DNA of 15,856 nucleotides from DATEOR01 sp046734455. GTDB taxonomy: Bacteria; Actinomycetota; Thermoleophilia; Gaiellales; Gaiellaceae. Each line of letters begins with the position of its first letter. Position 1 is the stretch's first letter. Below, piece after piece: positions 6,426 through 13,366 of the stretch. The stretch spans positions 1 through 15,856 of the forward strand of contig JBKPRJ010000088.1 of the NCBI GenBank assembly GCA_046734455.1. Direction: 5' to 3'. Both the position numbers and the translations under genes were made by a program. The notes under the pieces were generated by a model. That model ran no database searches. It was not told the DNA's origin and saw nothing but the letters and a program-made list of their open reading frames with translations.

Positions 6426-7425
6426 GCACTCCCAGGCCGGGTTGCTCGGACGGGACCTGGACGCCGTCGACGAGCTCGACCCCCGTCCATGGGTCGTCTC
6501 CGAGCAGGAGGTTGCCGTCGAGGTCGACGTGGTCGCAGAGGCTCGCCATCTGCGCCGCGGCCGCGATCCCGACGCTCGACTCGACCATGCAGCCGAGCAT
6601 GACGCCGAGCTCGAGTGCCTTGGCTGCGTACGCCATCCGCACGGCCTCCCGGATACCACCGCTCTTCGCCAGCTTGATGTTGATCCCGTGCCCGCGCTCC
6701 GCGCAGCCATGGACATCACCCAACGTGTGGCAATCCTCGTCGAGATAGATCGGGAGGGGAGATTTCTCCTTCAGCTCGGCGCCTCCCGGGTGCCCAGCGG
6801 GAAGAGGCTGCTCGACGTACTGGAGGCCGAGCGCCGCAAGCGCCTGAACGTTCTCGAGCGCCTCGTCGAGCTCCCAGGCCTCGTTCACGTCCACCTGGAG
6901 CGGAAGCCCGGTGACTCCACGCACGGCGCGCACCCGCTCGACGTCGAGGCCATCCCCCGCGCCGAGCTTGAGCTTGAGGCGCTTGAACCGATCCCCTACC
7001 CGTTCCGTGCGGCGCGCCATATCGTCCGGATCGCCGAGCCAGATCGTCCATGAGGTCGGAGGGCCTTCCCGGCGGAGACCGAGCAGACGCCAGAGCGGAA
7101 CGCCGGCGATCTTCCCGCAGAGATCGTGCAGCCCCATGTCCACGGCGGCCCTCGCCGCATGCTCGCCGGGAAGCGATGCAAGGCGCCCCTCGATCTCGTC
7201 GAGCGCGAAGGGATCGTCGCCCAGGAGCGGCTCCGCATCCCCCAGAAAGGCCGTTGCGGACTCGACGCTCTCGCCGTAGTGCTCCTGGGGCGAGGCCTCC
7301 CCGTGTCCGACGAGCCCCTCGTGCTCGATCTCGACGAAGACGGAGTCCACGGTCTCGTCGGTCGAGCGGGAGATGGAGAACGGCTCGCGCAGCGCAAGGG
7401 TCGCCGACCGGTGGGTCAATCTCAT
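6400..7425 (-). CDS. Enolase-superfamily dipeptide epimerase (L-Ala-D/L-Glu epimerase or DgcA-like racemase)
   Basis: This 341-residue protein belongs to the muconate-lactonising-enzyme group of the enolase superfamily. Catalytic motifs are K151-x-K153 (KRLKLKLG), the metal ligands D179 (QVDVNEAW), E205 (VEQP) and D229 (LDED), and K251 in NIKLAKSGG. GCMVESSVG (278-286) is the signature segment of dipeptide epimerases. Such enzymes invert the second residue of dipeptides such as L-Ala-D-Glu from peptidoglycan; the DgcA branch acts on N-acetyl-glutamate. It is the first gene of the minus-strand operon and overlaps the DUF1611 gene by 26 nt. A TAGTGT hexamer 7 nt before the ATG suggests a leaderless message. 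The superfamily and catalytic set are seen directly; the exact substrate is not decided. Confidence 0.92.
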   Translation of the reverse strand: MRLTHRSATLALREPFSISRSTDETVDSVFVEIEHEGLVGHGEASPQEHYGESVESATAFLGDAEPLLGDDPFALDEIEGRLASLPGEHAARAAVDMGLHDLCGKIAGVPLWRLLGLRREGPPTSWTIWLGDPDDMARRTERVGDRFKRLKLKLGAGDGLDVERVRAVRGVTGLPLQVDVNEAWELDEALENVQALAALGLQYVEQPLPAGHPGGAELKEKSPLPIYLDEDCHTLGDVHGCAERGHGINIKLAKSGGIREAVRMAYAAKALELGVMLGCMVESSVGIAAAAQMASLCDHVDLDGNLLLGDDPWTGVELVDGVQVPSEQPGLGVHEALSRTG

Positions 7426-7431
7426 GCGGGG

Positions 7432-7438
7432 TACACTA
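7432..7438. promoter_or_regulatory. Back-to-back -10 elements for tRNA-Arg (+) and the epimerase operon (-)
   Basis: On the plus strand TACACT (7432-7437) lies 10 nt before the tRNA. On the minus strand TAGTGT (7433-7438) lies 7 nt before the epimerase ATG. The two hexamers overlap by five base pairs, so a single site could serve both directions. No strong -35 is seen on either side. Confidence 0.4.
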
Positions 7439-7447
7439 AGCCCCCAC

Positions 7448-7520
7448 GCGCCTGTAGCTCAGGGGATAGAGCGTGCGCCTCCGGAGCGCAAGGTCGCAGG
7501 TTCGATTCCTGCCAGGCGCA
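7448..7520 (+). tRNA. tRNA-Arg (anticodon CCG)
   Basis: This is a complete 73-nt cloverleaf. The acceptor stem pairs GCGCCTG (7448-7454) with CAGGCGC (7513-7519) and is followed by discriminator A7520. The D stem is GCTC/GAGC, the anticodon stem TGCGC/GCGCA, and the seven-base loop CTCCGGA carries CCG at 7481-7483. The T arm is GCAGG-TTCGATT-CCTGC. Anticodon CCG reads the CGG arginine codon, frequent in this GC-rich DNA. CCA is not encoded (TTT follows), so it must be added after 3' trimming by RNase Z or other nucleases. No integrase or duplicated 3' end is seen beside it. Confidence 0.97.
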
Positions 7521-7593
7521 TTTCGCCCTCCCGGGAGGCTGTTGAACCCGACGCCGGAAAGTGGCACCATCGACTCACACCTGGGAGGGGAAA

Positions 7594-7600
7594 GGGAGGG
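7594..7600 (+). promoter_or_regulatory. Strong ribosome binding site of the secreted protein gene
   Basis: GGGAGGG ends 3 nt before the ATG at 7604, and a second purine block (GGGAGGGG, 7583-7590) lies upstream. This is the only strong Shine-Dalgarno sequence I see before a first gene in the window, and it fixes the start. The frame is open further upstream through the tRNA, but that part is not coding. Confidence 0.7.
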
Positions 7601-7603
7601 ACG

Positions 7604-8593
7604 ATGAGGCTGCGTCGGCTGGTCATGTTCGCGTTGGCGGGAGTTGCAGTGCTTGCCGGCGCCGCCGGGTCGGGGGCGAGCGGGCCGGAGCTCTGCTCAG
7701 CGAGTGGGCCCCGCGTATGTGTGGACGTGACCGACACGCCTGACCCCGCCGCGCCTTCCAAGGCTGGATCCCCGACCTACGTCGACTATGTCGGCACGAT
7801 CACGAACCGGGACAACCAGACGGCGACGCACGTCGCAGCCCAGGTGGAGGTCTCGGGCGGGCTCACCCTGTTCGCGGCGACCACGAGCCGGGGCTCGTGC
7901 ACCACCGCGGGGAACGTCGCGACCTGCGACATCGGCAGGATGGCCACCGGGGCCACCACGACTCTCGAGATCGTCGCCCAGACACCGACGACGGAGGGGA
8001 CCGTCAGCGCGAAATACACGGTCACCTTCGACGAACACACGAATGACAACGGGAGCAAGGACCCGAAGCAGGACACCGTGGAGAAGACGGAGCAGACGAC
8101 CGTCGATGCCGTCAACGGCAGCGCCGCATCGTTCGTGCCGAAGGGACAGAACGTCGAGCTCTCGACCGACTCGACCGGCACCGGGATCGCGACCGCAAGC
8201 GATCCGCTGATCGGCAACGTCAAGATCACCTCCCCGTCCAGGTCGTTGACCGCGTTTCTCGAGGAGGTCTCGGCCTCGGTGATCTGTCCGACCGGAGTCA
8301 TCTGCCGAGGCGGCGGCTGGCTTCATGCCACCGTTCCGGGCACGTTCGACCCACCGCTGGTCTTCCCACTGCGGTGGGACGAAACGGTCGTGCCCAACGG
8401 CATGACCGTGAAGAAGTTCGCCATCCTCACCACCGAGTGTCTGGACGGCTGCACCATCCAGGTGGTGTCGAACAAGTGCAAGTCCGCGACCCCCGCTTTT
8501 TCCGAGTTGCCCTGTGTCTGGGACGTGCACGAACTTGCAGATGGCGACTGGATCGCGTCGCTCATCTCCAGCCACAACGGCTACATGAAGTGA
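7604..8593 (+). CDS. Secreted cysteine-rich protein with DUF11-like beta domain, function unknown
   Basis: The 329-residue protein has a typical signal peptide: basic MRLRR, a hydrophobic core (about 6-22) and small residues near 20-27. Residues about 38-165 resemble a DUF11-type immunoglobulin-like repeat, with VDYVGTITNRDNQTA, the cysteine pair C99/C108 in a GSC...ATC hairpin, and MATGATTTLEI. The C-terminal half (about 170-329) has no family I recognise; it is beta-rich with four further cysteine pairs by sequence order (C228/C234, C279/C283, C292/C304; also C31/C39 near the N terminus). The total of ten cysteines is even, suiting disulfides in an exported protein. There is no second transmembrane segment, sorting signal or lipobox, so it is likely released or loosely held outside the cell. 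Its last 13 nt overlap the convergent cyclase gene. Confidence 0.85.
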   Translation: MRLRRLVMFALAGVAVLAGAAGSGASGPELCSASGPRVCVDVTDTPDPAAPSKAGSPTYVDYVGTITNRDNQTATHVAAQVEVSGGLTLFAATTSRGSCTTAGNVATCDIGRMATGATTTLEIVAQTPTTEGTVSAKYTVTFDEHTNDNGSKDPKQDTVEKTEQTTVDAVNGSAASFVPKGQNVELSTDSTGTGIATASDPLIGNVKITSPSRSLTAFLEEVSASVICPTGVICRGGGWLHATVPGTFDPPLVFPLRWDETVVPNGMTVKKFAILTTECLDGCTIQVVSNKCKSATPAFSELPCVWDVHELADGDWIASLISSHNGYMK

Positions 8594-11500
8594 GCCGGGG
8601 TGGCCGAGGCTCGAACGCTTTCGGCGCCGGCGAGATTTCCCTTCAGCTCATAGAGGCCCAGCGCGTCGTCCAGCACCCGGTCGGCGTCCTTGTCGCGCCC
8701 GGCGCACCGTAGGATCTCGGCGAGATCGACGAGCGTCTCCGTCTGTGCCGACACTGCGTCGGTCGATGTGAGCAGGTCGACCGCCTCTCTGACCAGGGCG
8801 AGCGCATCGTCGCAGTTCCCCCTGTGGGCCATCACTTTCGCCTGGACGGTTCGCCAGAGCATCTGTGATGCGATGTCGTCGGCATCGGCAAGCTGCTGCG
8901 CCTGAAGGCTCATCTGCTCGGCTTCGTCGGGCCGTCCTTGCTGATAGAGCACGCGGGCCAGCTCGCCGGCGACGGTCGAGAGGAAATACCGCTCCCCGAG
9001 CTCGCTCAGCGACTCGTAATCCCGGCGAAGCTGACTCTCGGCCGCCGCCAAGTCGCCGGCAAGTCGCTCGACCCACGCGGTCTCGAGCGACATCGAAGCT
9101 CCGGAGACGGTCGAGCCCAGATCGGCGATCAAAGCCTGCGATTCCGTGGCGAGGCGCCGTGCGCGGTCGAAGTCGCCACGCATCGCGAGAAGCACCGCCA
9201 ATGCCCCGGTGACGATGCCCTGGGTGCGTCGATCGCCTTGGGCTTCAGCTGCGAGCTCCTCGGAACGCTGTATCGCCTCGGGCACCGGCGTCGGGCCATG
9301 GAGGGCAGCCATCGCATAGTGGACTGCGGCCAGCCGCAGCTGGCGTGCGTCGCTCGCGCGCCGCGCATGCTCCATCGCACGCTCTGCGGCTCTGGTCGCG
9401 AGCCCGTAGCGACCGGATGTCCCGTGTGCCCACGCGAGCAAGCGCCAGATGGTGGCGAGCATGGCGGCGTCGTCCTCGCCGTGAGATTGCTCGAGCATTC
9501 TGGACGCCTCCTCGACGAGCCGCTCGCTCCACCGTTCCGCCGAGCCGGCCTGGGCTTTCAGCCGCAAGAGAAGCAGCTCGGCGAGCGCAGAGACCAGCCC
9601 GCCCTCCTCCCGGTGTGCGTCGATCGCCTCTTCGAGGAAGAGCTCAGCCCAGGGAAACTCTCCGACCTCGAGGAGCGCCTCGCCGAGATCCGGGATGAGC
9701 TCCAGCCTGGAAGGATCGCGCTCGGGCAGCACCATAGCGGCACGGCGCAGGAGGTTTGCCGCGGCCGGCATGTCGCCGCGGACGAATGCCCGGCGCCCCG
9801 CGGACGAGAGCCGTTCGGCCGCGCGGCGGCCGAGCCCCTGCCCGTGCTCGTCGAGCGGGCCGAGGTCGGCCAGGTTCGAATGTGCCTGCTCGAGGTGGTA
9901 GCCGAGGATCTCCTCGAACTCGATCGCGCGGTCGCGGTCCTTGTTCACCCGGTCGGCCCAGCCGACGAAGCGCTCGTGCAGCGTCGCCCGCGTACGCTTG
10001 AGCATCCCTTGGTAGGCGGCCTCACGAACGAGGACGTGAGCGAAGCGGTAGTGGGCGCCGGCACCGATCGACTCGATGCCGGTCTGGACGAGGTGCTTGC
10101 GACAGAGGGCCTGGATGATCTTCTCGAGCTGGGCGGCCACGTCGTCCGAGACGAGCTCGCGCAGAGCATCTTCCGGGAAGACGAGGCCCGCCACCGAGGC
10201 GGCCTCGATCACTGCGCGCTCCTCGGGCCCCAGCAAGTCGAGGCGCGCCGCGAGCAGCGCCTGGATCGTCGGCGGTACCGCGATCTCGTCGGCCTTGCCG
10301 ACCGCCACCCAGCGGCCATCCTCGAAGAGCAGAGCTCCTTCGTCCACCATCATCGAGAGCATCTGCTCGACGAAGAGCGGATTGCCCTCGGCGGCCTCGA
10401 CGATGCGAGCACGAACCTCCGCATCGAGGCCGGCGTCACCGAGAAGGTTCTCCGCCACCCGCGCGGCATCGTCCGCAGAAAGGGGCTCGAGCGACACGAT
10501 GCGTGCTGCGGGCAGGTCCTCCCAGCCGGGCCGGATGTCGAGCAGCTCGTGGCGAGCCAGGCACACCAGCACGATCGGGCGCTCGGAGGAGCTGAGGACG
10601 TGCTCGATGAGGTCGAGCATCGTCGACTCCGCCCAGTGGATGTCCTCGATGACGACGACGAGCGGCCTGAGGGCCGCCATCGTCTCGAGCAGGTTTCGCA
10701 CCGCCCAGAAGGTCTCTTCAACGGGGAACTCCTCGGCGGAAAGGCCGACTGCGGCGGCGACGCGCCGCGCAACGGCGTCGTCCTTCGCGAGAGCGCCGAT
10801 CTTCGCGCGCGCCATCTCCGGCGGATCCTCCTCGAGGATGCCGGACGCGTTTCGGACGATCTCCAGGACGGGCCAGAAGGTGATGCCGCGACCGTGCGAG
10901 AGGCAGCGTCCTCGAACGACGGCGGCCGCCCGATCGACCTGCGCCATGAGCTCCTCGGCCAGACGAGACTTGCCCATGCCCGGACTGCCGAAAATCGTCG
11001 CGAGCCTGCAGCGGCCGGCCGAGACCGCGTCCGAGAAGGCCGCGAGCAGGAGCCCGAGCTCGTGCTCCCTTCCGACGAGCGGGCCGTGCTCGCTCGCGAC
11101 CCGTGACTCGGTCTTCGCGGGACCGAGGAGCCGGTAGGCGGGAACACGCTCGGCCTTGCCCTTGAGCTCGAGTGGCTCGACGGGCTCGACATCGACGGCG
11201 TCGCGGACGAGGCGATACGTCAGATCTCCGAGAAGCACCTCGCCGGGCGCGGCGGCCTGCTCGAGGCGAGCGGCGACGTTGACCGTGTCCCCGGTGACGA
11301 GCCGCTGGCCCGCGGTCACGTCGCCGGCGACGACCTCACCGGTGTTGACGCCGGTCCGGTTCGCGAGCCTCACTCCCCAGCCGCGCTCGAGCTCTTCGTT
11401 CAGGTTCTCGAGGGCGGCCTTCATCTCGGCCGCCGCGGTCACCGCGCGAAGGGCATCGTCCTCGCGGAGCCTCGGCAGCCCGAAAACCGCCATGATCGCG

Positions 11501-11763
11501 TCACCGATGAATTTCTCGACGGCTCCACCGTGGAGCTCGAGGACCGTCTGCATGGCTTCGAAGTACCGCTGCAGGATCTCCCGCAGCGTCTCCGAGTCCA
11601 TCGACTCGCCGAGGCTCGTGGAGCCGACGAGATCGCTGAAGACGACGGTGACGGTCTTGCGCACCTCCTGCGCGGCCTGGGCCGCAGCGAAGGGGGTCCC
11701 GCAGAACCCGCAAAGACGAAAGCGATCCGGGTTTTCCTCGCCACAATTGGCGCAGATCTTCAC
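8581..11763 (-). CDS. Zinc-ribbon + class III adenylate/guanylate cyclase + AAA-type ATPase + TPR regulator
   Basis: This is a 1060-residue cytoplasmic multidomain protein. Residues 1-25 form a zinc ribbon (C4, C7, C18, C21). The class III cyclase domain (about 36-215) has metal aspartates D44 (FSDLVGST) and D88 (IGDAIMAVFG), lysine K84 in EKFIGD, D159 in TGDTVN, and the transition-state pair N162 and R166 (NVAARL). This set is catalytically complete and favours ATP. A STAND-like ATPase follows, with Walker A GSPGMGKSR (259-267) and Walker B VVVIEDIHW (369-377). The rest (about 600-1055) is alanine/leucine/glutamate-rich helical repeat of TPR type. Such proteins make cAMP when a ligand or partner acts on the TPR/ATPase part, but the signal is unknown. 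GTG start; a TACACT hexamer lies 6 nt upstream and there is no Shine-Dalgarno sequence. It is divergent from corA. Confidence 0.93.
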   Translation of the reverse strand: MKICANCGEENPDRFRLCGFCGTPFAAAQAAQEVRKTVTVVFSDLVGSTSLGESMDSETLREILQRYFEAMQTVLELHGGAVEKFIGDAIMAVFGLPRLREDDALRAVTAAAEMKAALENLNEELERGWGVRLANRTGVNTGEVVAGDVTAGQRLVTGDTVNVAARLEQAAAPGEVLLGDLTYRLVRDAVDVEPVEPLELKGKAERVPAYRLLGPAKTESRVASEHGPLVGREHELGLLLAAFSDAVSAGRCRLATIFGSPGMGKSRLAEELMAQVDRAAAVVRGRCLSHGRGITFWPVLEIVRNASGILEEDPPEMARAKIGALAKDDAVARRVAAAVGLSAEEFPVEETFWAVRNLLETMAALRPLVVVIEDIHWAESTMLDLIEHVLSSSERPIVLVCLARHELLDIRPGWEDLPAARIVSLEPLSADDAARVAENLLGDAGLDAEVRARIVEAAEGNPLFVEQMLSMMVDEGALLFEDGRWVAVGKADEIAVPPTIQALLAARLDLLGPEERAVIEAASVAGLVFPEDALRELVSDDVAAQLEKIIQALCRKHLVQTGIESIGAGAHYRFAHVLVREAAYQGMLKRTRATLHERFVGWADRVNKDRDRAIEFEEILGYHLEQAHSNLADLGPLDEHGQGLGRRAAERLSSAGRRAFVRGDMPAAANLLRRAAMVLPERDPSRLELIPDLGEALLEVGEFPWAELFLEEAIDAHREEGGLVSALAELLLLRLKAQAGSAERWSERLVEEASRMLEQSHGEDDAAMLATIWRLLAWAHGTSGRYGLATRAAERAMEHARRASDARQLRLAAVHYAMAALHGPTPVPEAIQRSEELAAEAQGDRRTQGIVTGALAVLLAMRGDFDRARRLATESQALIADLGSTVSGASMSLETAWVERLAGDLAAAESQLRRDYESLSELGERYFLSTVAGELARVLYQQGRPDEAEQMSLQAQQLADADDIASQMLWRTVQAKVMAHRGNCDDALALVREAVDLLTSTDAVSAQTETLVDLAEILRCAGRDKDADRVLDDALGLYELKGNLAGAESVRASATPAHFM

Positions 11764-11769
11764 CGTTTG

Positions 11770-11775
11770 AGTGTA
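11770..11775 (-). promoter_or_regulatory. Candidate -10 element of the cyclase gene (TACACT)
   Basis: TACACT on the minus strand lies 6 nt before the GTG start, within GGGAGTACACTC. The same block with one substitution at the -10 (GGAGTACAAT) occurs in the divergent corA promoter. A message starting at this spacing would be leaderless. Confidence 0.42.
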
Positions 11776-11836
11776 CTCCCGTAGGGAAGCGGCACTGCCC
11801 GCGGGAGCCCGGGATTTGCAGGCAGAACGAGGGGTT

Positions 11837-11858
11837 CGGAGTACAATCTCGTACTCCG
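11837..11858. promoter_or_regulatory. Inverted repeat over the corA -10 region (possible operator)
   Basis: CGGAGTAC (11837-11844) and GTACTCCG (11851-11858) are perfect 8-bp inverted arms separated by 6 nt. The left arm and spacer contain TACAAT (11842-11847), a good -10 for corA, with the start codon 42 nt downstream. A dimeric regulator on this dyad would cover the promoter. The regulator is unknown, and no ligand can be assigned. The mRNA could also fold here if transcription starts upstream. Confidence 0.5.
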
Positions 11859-11889
11859 GGCATGCAACTCGACGATCCCCTCAGTACCG

Positions 11890-12882
11890 ATGGCACGGCC
11901 GACTCTGCCCCGCATCAGGCGTGGACGGGCCCGCGGCGAAGCGGGTCCTCTCGTCGAGCGGACCGAGCCTCGGATCGCCGAGCTCTCCGCTAACGGCCTC
12001 ACCTGGATCCACATCAACGAGCCGGGGCCGCTCGAGGCAGCCGTCCTCGCCGAGCGCTTCGGCTTCCACGAGCTCGACATCGAGGACGTCCTCTCGAAGC
12101 GCCAGCGCCCGAAGATCGACGAGTACCCGGACTACCTCTTCATCGTCCTCCACTTCCCGATCTACGACAAGACGGTCCAGCGGCTGAACGCCGCCGAGCT
12201 CGACGTCTTCCTCGGGCAGGACTTCCTCATCACGCTCGCCAACGTCGAGCTCCTGCCGGTCACCTATCTCTTCAGGCGGTGCGAAGAGGACGCGGAGCTT
12301 CGCGAGGAGCTCTTCTCGAAGGCCTCGGGCTTCCTGCTCTACCACGTCCTCGACGACCTCTTCGACTACTGCTTCCCGATCCTCGACAAGGTCGGGCACA
12401 AGCTGGACGCGATCGAGGACCAGCTCGAGGAGCGGCGCAGCGAGGAGATCGTCCGCGACATCTCCGACGCGAAGCAGGAGATCATCGCCTATCGGAAGAT
12501 CATCAAGCCCGAGCGCGCGACGCTGCGGCTGCTCGAGCGCCACACGCAACGCTTCCTCCCGCATGACCTCGAGCTCTATTTCGACGACATCGTCGACGCC
12601 GCCGAGCGGATCTGGGACCTCCTCGACAACTACAAGGAGGTCGTCGAGGCGCTCGAGGACACGAACGAATCGATCATCTCGCACCGCCAGCAGTACCGCC
12701 TCCAGCTCCTGACCGTCGTCTCGGTCATCCTCCTCCCGCTCACGCTGATCGCGAGCATCTTCGGGATGAACAATCACGTCCCGGGTGAGAACGGCACGGC
12801 GGGGTTCTGGATCGTGATCGGCCTGATGGTCGTGCTCGGCGTCGCACTCCTCGGCGTTTTCCGCTGGCGCCGCTGGTTGTGA
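11890..12882 (+). CDS. corA: CorA-family magnesium/divalent cation transporter
   Basis: The 330-residue membrane protein is the size of CorA channels. The large N-terminal cytoplasmic part (about 1-268) has the alpha/beta sandwich and the long acidic helix (about 170-268, with EDQLEERRSEE and VVEALEDTNES). Two C-terminal transmembrane helices follow (about 272-292 and 304-324). The GMN signature (292-294) sits at the end of the first helix and is followed by the short acidic periplasmic loop, then a basic tail RWRRWL. CorA forms pentamers that pass Mg2+, sometimes Co2+ or Ni2+, inward. ATG at 11890 gives a normal N terminus but lacks a Shine-Dalgarno sequence. It is first in a three-gene plus-strand cluster; HIT follows after 7 nt. 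Confidence 0.95.
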   Translation: MARPTLPRIRRGRARGEAGPLVERTEPRIAELSANGLTWIHINEPGPLEAAVLAERFGFHELDIEDVLSKRQRPKIDEYPDYLFIVLHFPIYDKTVQRLNAAELDVFLGQDFLITLANVELLPVTYLFRRCEEDAELREELFSKASGFLLYHVLDDLFDYCFPILDKVGHKLDAIEDQLEERRSEEIVRDISDAKQEIIAYRKIIKPERATLRLLERHTQRFLPHDLELYFDDIVDAAERIWDLLDNYKEVVEALEDTNESIISHRQQYRLQLLTVVSVILLPLTLIASIFGMNNHVPGENGTAGFWIVIGLMVVLGVALLGVFRWRRWL

Positions 12883-12889
12883 GCCGGGC

Positions 12890-13366
12890 GTGAAGCAGCT
12901 CTGGGCTCCCTGGCGCCTGGAGTACATCCAGCAGGCGGACGAGCAGGACGGCTGCGTGTTCTGCCGCGCCCTCGAAGCCGACGACGAAGCGGGCCTCGTC
13001 GTCCACCGGGGCGAGCGAGCCTTCGTCCTCTTGAACAAGTACCCGTACGCGTCGGGCCACCTGATGGTCGCGCCCATGCGGCATGAAGGGGACTTCGGCG
13101 GGCTCGACCGCGACGAGGCGACGGAGGTGCACCAGCTTGCTTCGGCGGCGCTCGGCGCACTCACCGAGGCGATGAGCCCGCACGGCTTCAACCTCGGCTG
13201 GAACCTCGGGCGGATCGCCGGCGCCGGCGTCGTCGACCACGTCCACATGCACGTCGTTCCACGCTGGGCCGGCGACACGAACTTCATGCCCGTCCTGGCG
13301 GATCTGAAGGTTCTTCCGGAGGCGCTCGAAGACACCCGCCGTAAGATCGCGGCTGCATGGCCCTAG
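12890..13366 (+). CDS. HIT-family protein, Ap4A phosphorylase-like
   Basis: The 158-residue cytoplasmic protein of the histidine-triad superfamily opens with LWAPWRLEYI, the N-terminal signature of actinobacterial diadenosine tetraphosphate phosphorylase-like HIT proteins (Rv2613c type). C22-x-x-C25 is a probable zinc pair. Later come SGHLMV (55-60), FNLGWNLG (100-107) and the triad HVHMHVVP (117-124), with H119 the expected nucleophile. Members split Ap4A or other nucleoside phosphates. GTG start at 12890; it is coupled to corA (7-nt gap) and overlaps the phosphomannomutase gene by 10 nt, so the three are probably cotranscribed. Ap4A phosphorylase is preferred over simple hydrolase because of the N-terminal signature, but the exact substrate is not proven. 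Confidence 0.92.
   Translation: MKQLWAPWRLEYIQQADEQDGCVFCRALEADDEAGLVVHRGERAFVLLNKYPYASGHLMVAPMRHEGDFGGLDRDEATEVHQLASAALGALTEAMSPHGFNLGWNLGRIAGAGVVDHVHMHVVPRWAGDTNFMPVLADLKVLPEALEDTRRKIAAAWP

Noticed and set aside
7527..7538. CCTCCCGGGAGG palindrome just after the tRNA as a terminator
   Set aside because: With no loop bases the usable stem is only about 4 bp, and no T-run follows.
7448..7603. tRNA-Arg 3' end as an integration (att) site
   Set aside because: No repeat of the tRNA 3' end, no integrase, and no change in composition downstream within the window.
8938..11106. Plus-strand 722-codon open frame opposite the cyclase gene
   Set aside because: It is a mirror frame produced by high GC content; the translation is low-complexity Arg/Ala/Glu-rich without domains, while the minus strand has intact cyclase and ATPase motifs.
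11862..11993. A 43-codon ORF starting 14 nt after the corA -10 and overlapping the corA start out of frame (possible leader peptide)
   Set aside because: No ribosome binding site and no attenuation-like codon run or hairpin pair; its composition looks like a frame shift of corA. Not excluded, but unsupported.
11881..13335. Minus-strand 484-codon open frame opposite corA and the HIT gene
   Set aside because: The composition is a reflection of acidic codons on the other strand, it spans two real genes, and it has no recognisable domain.
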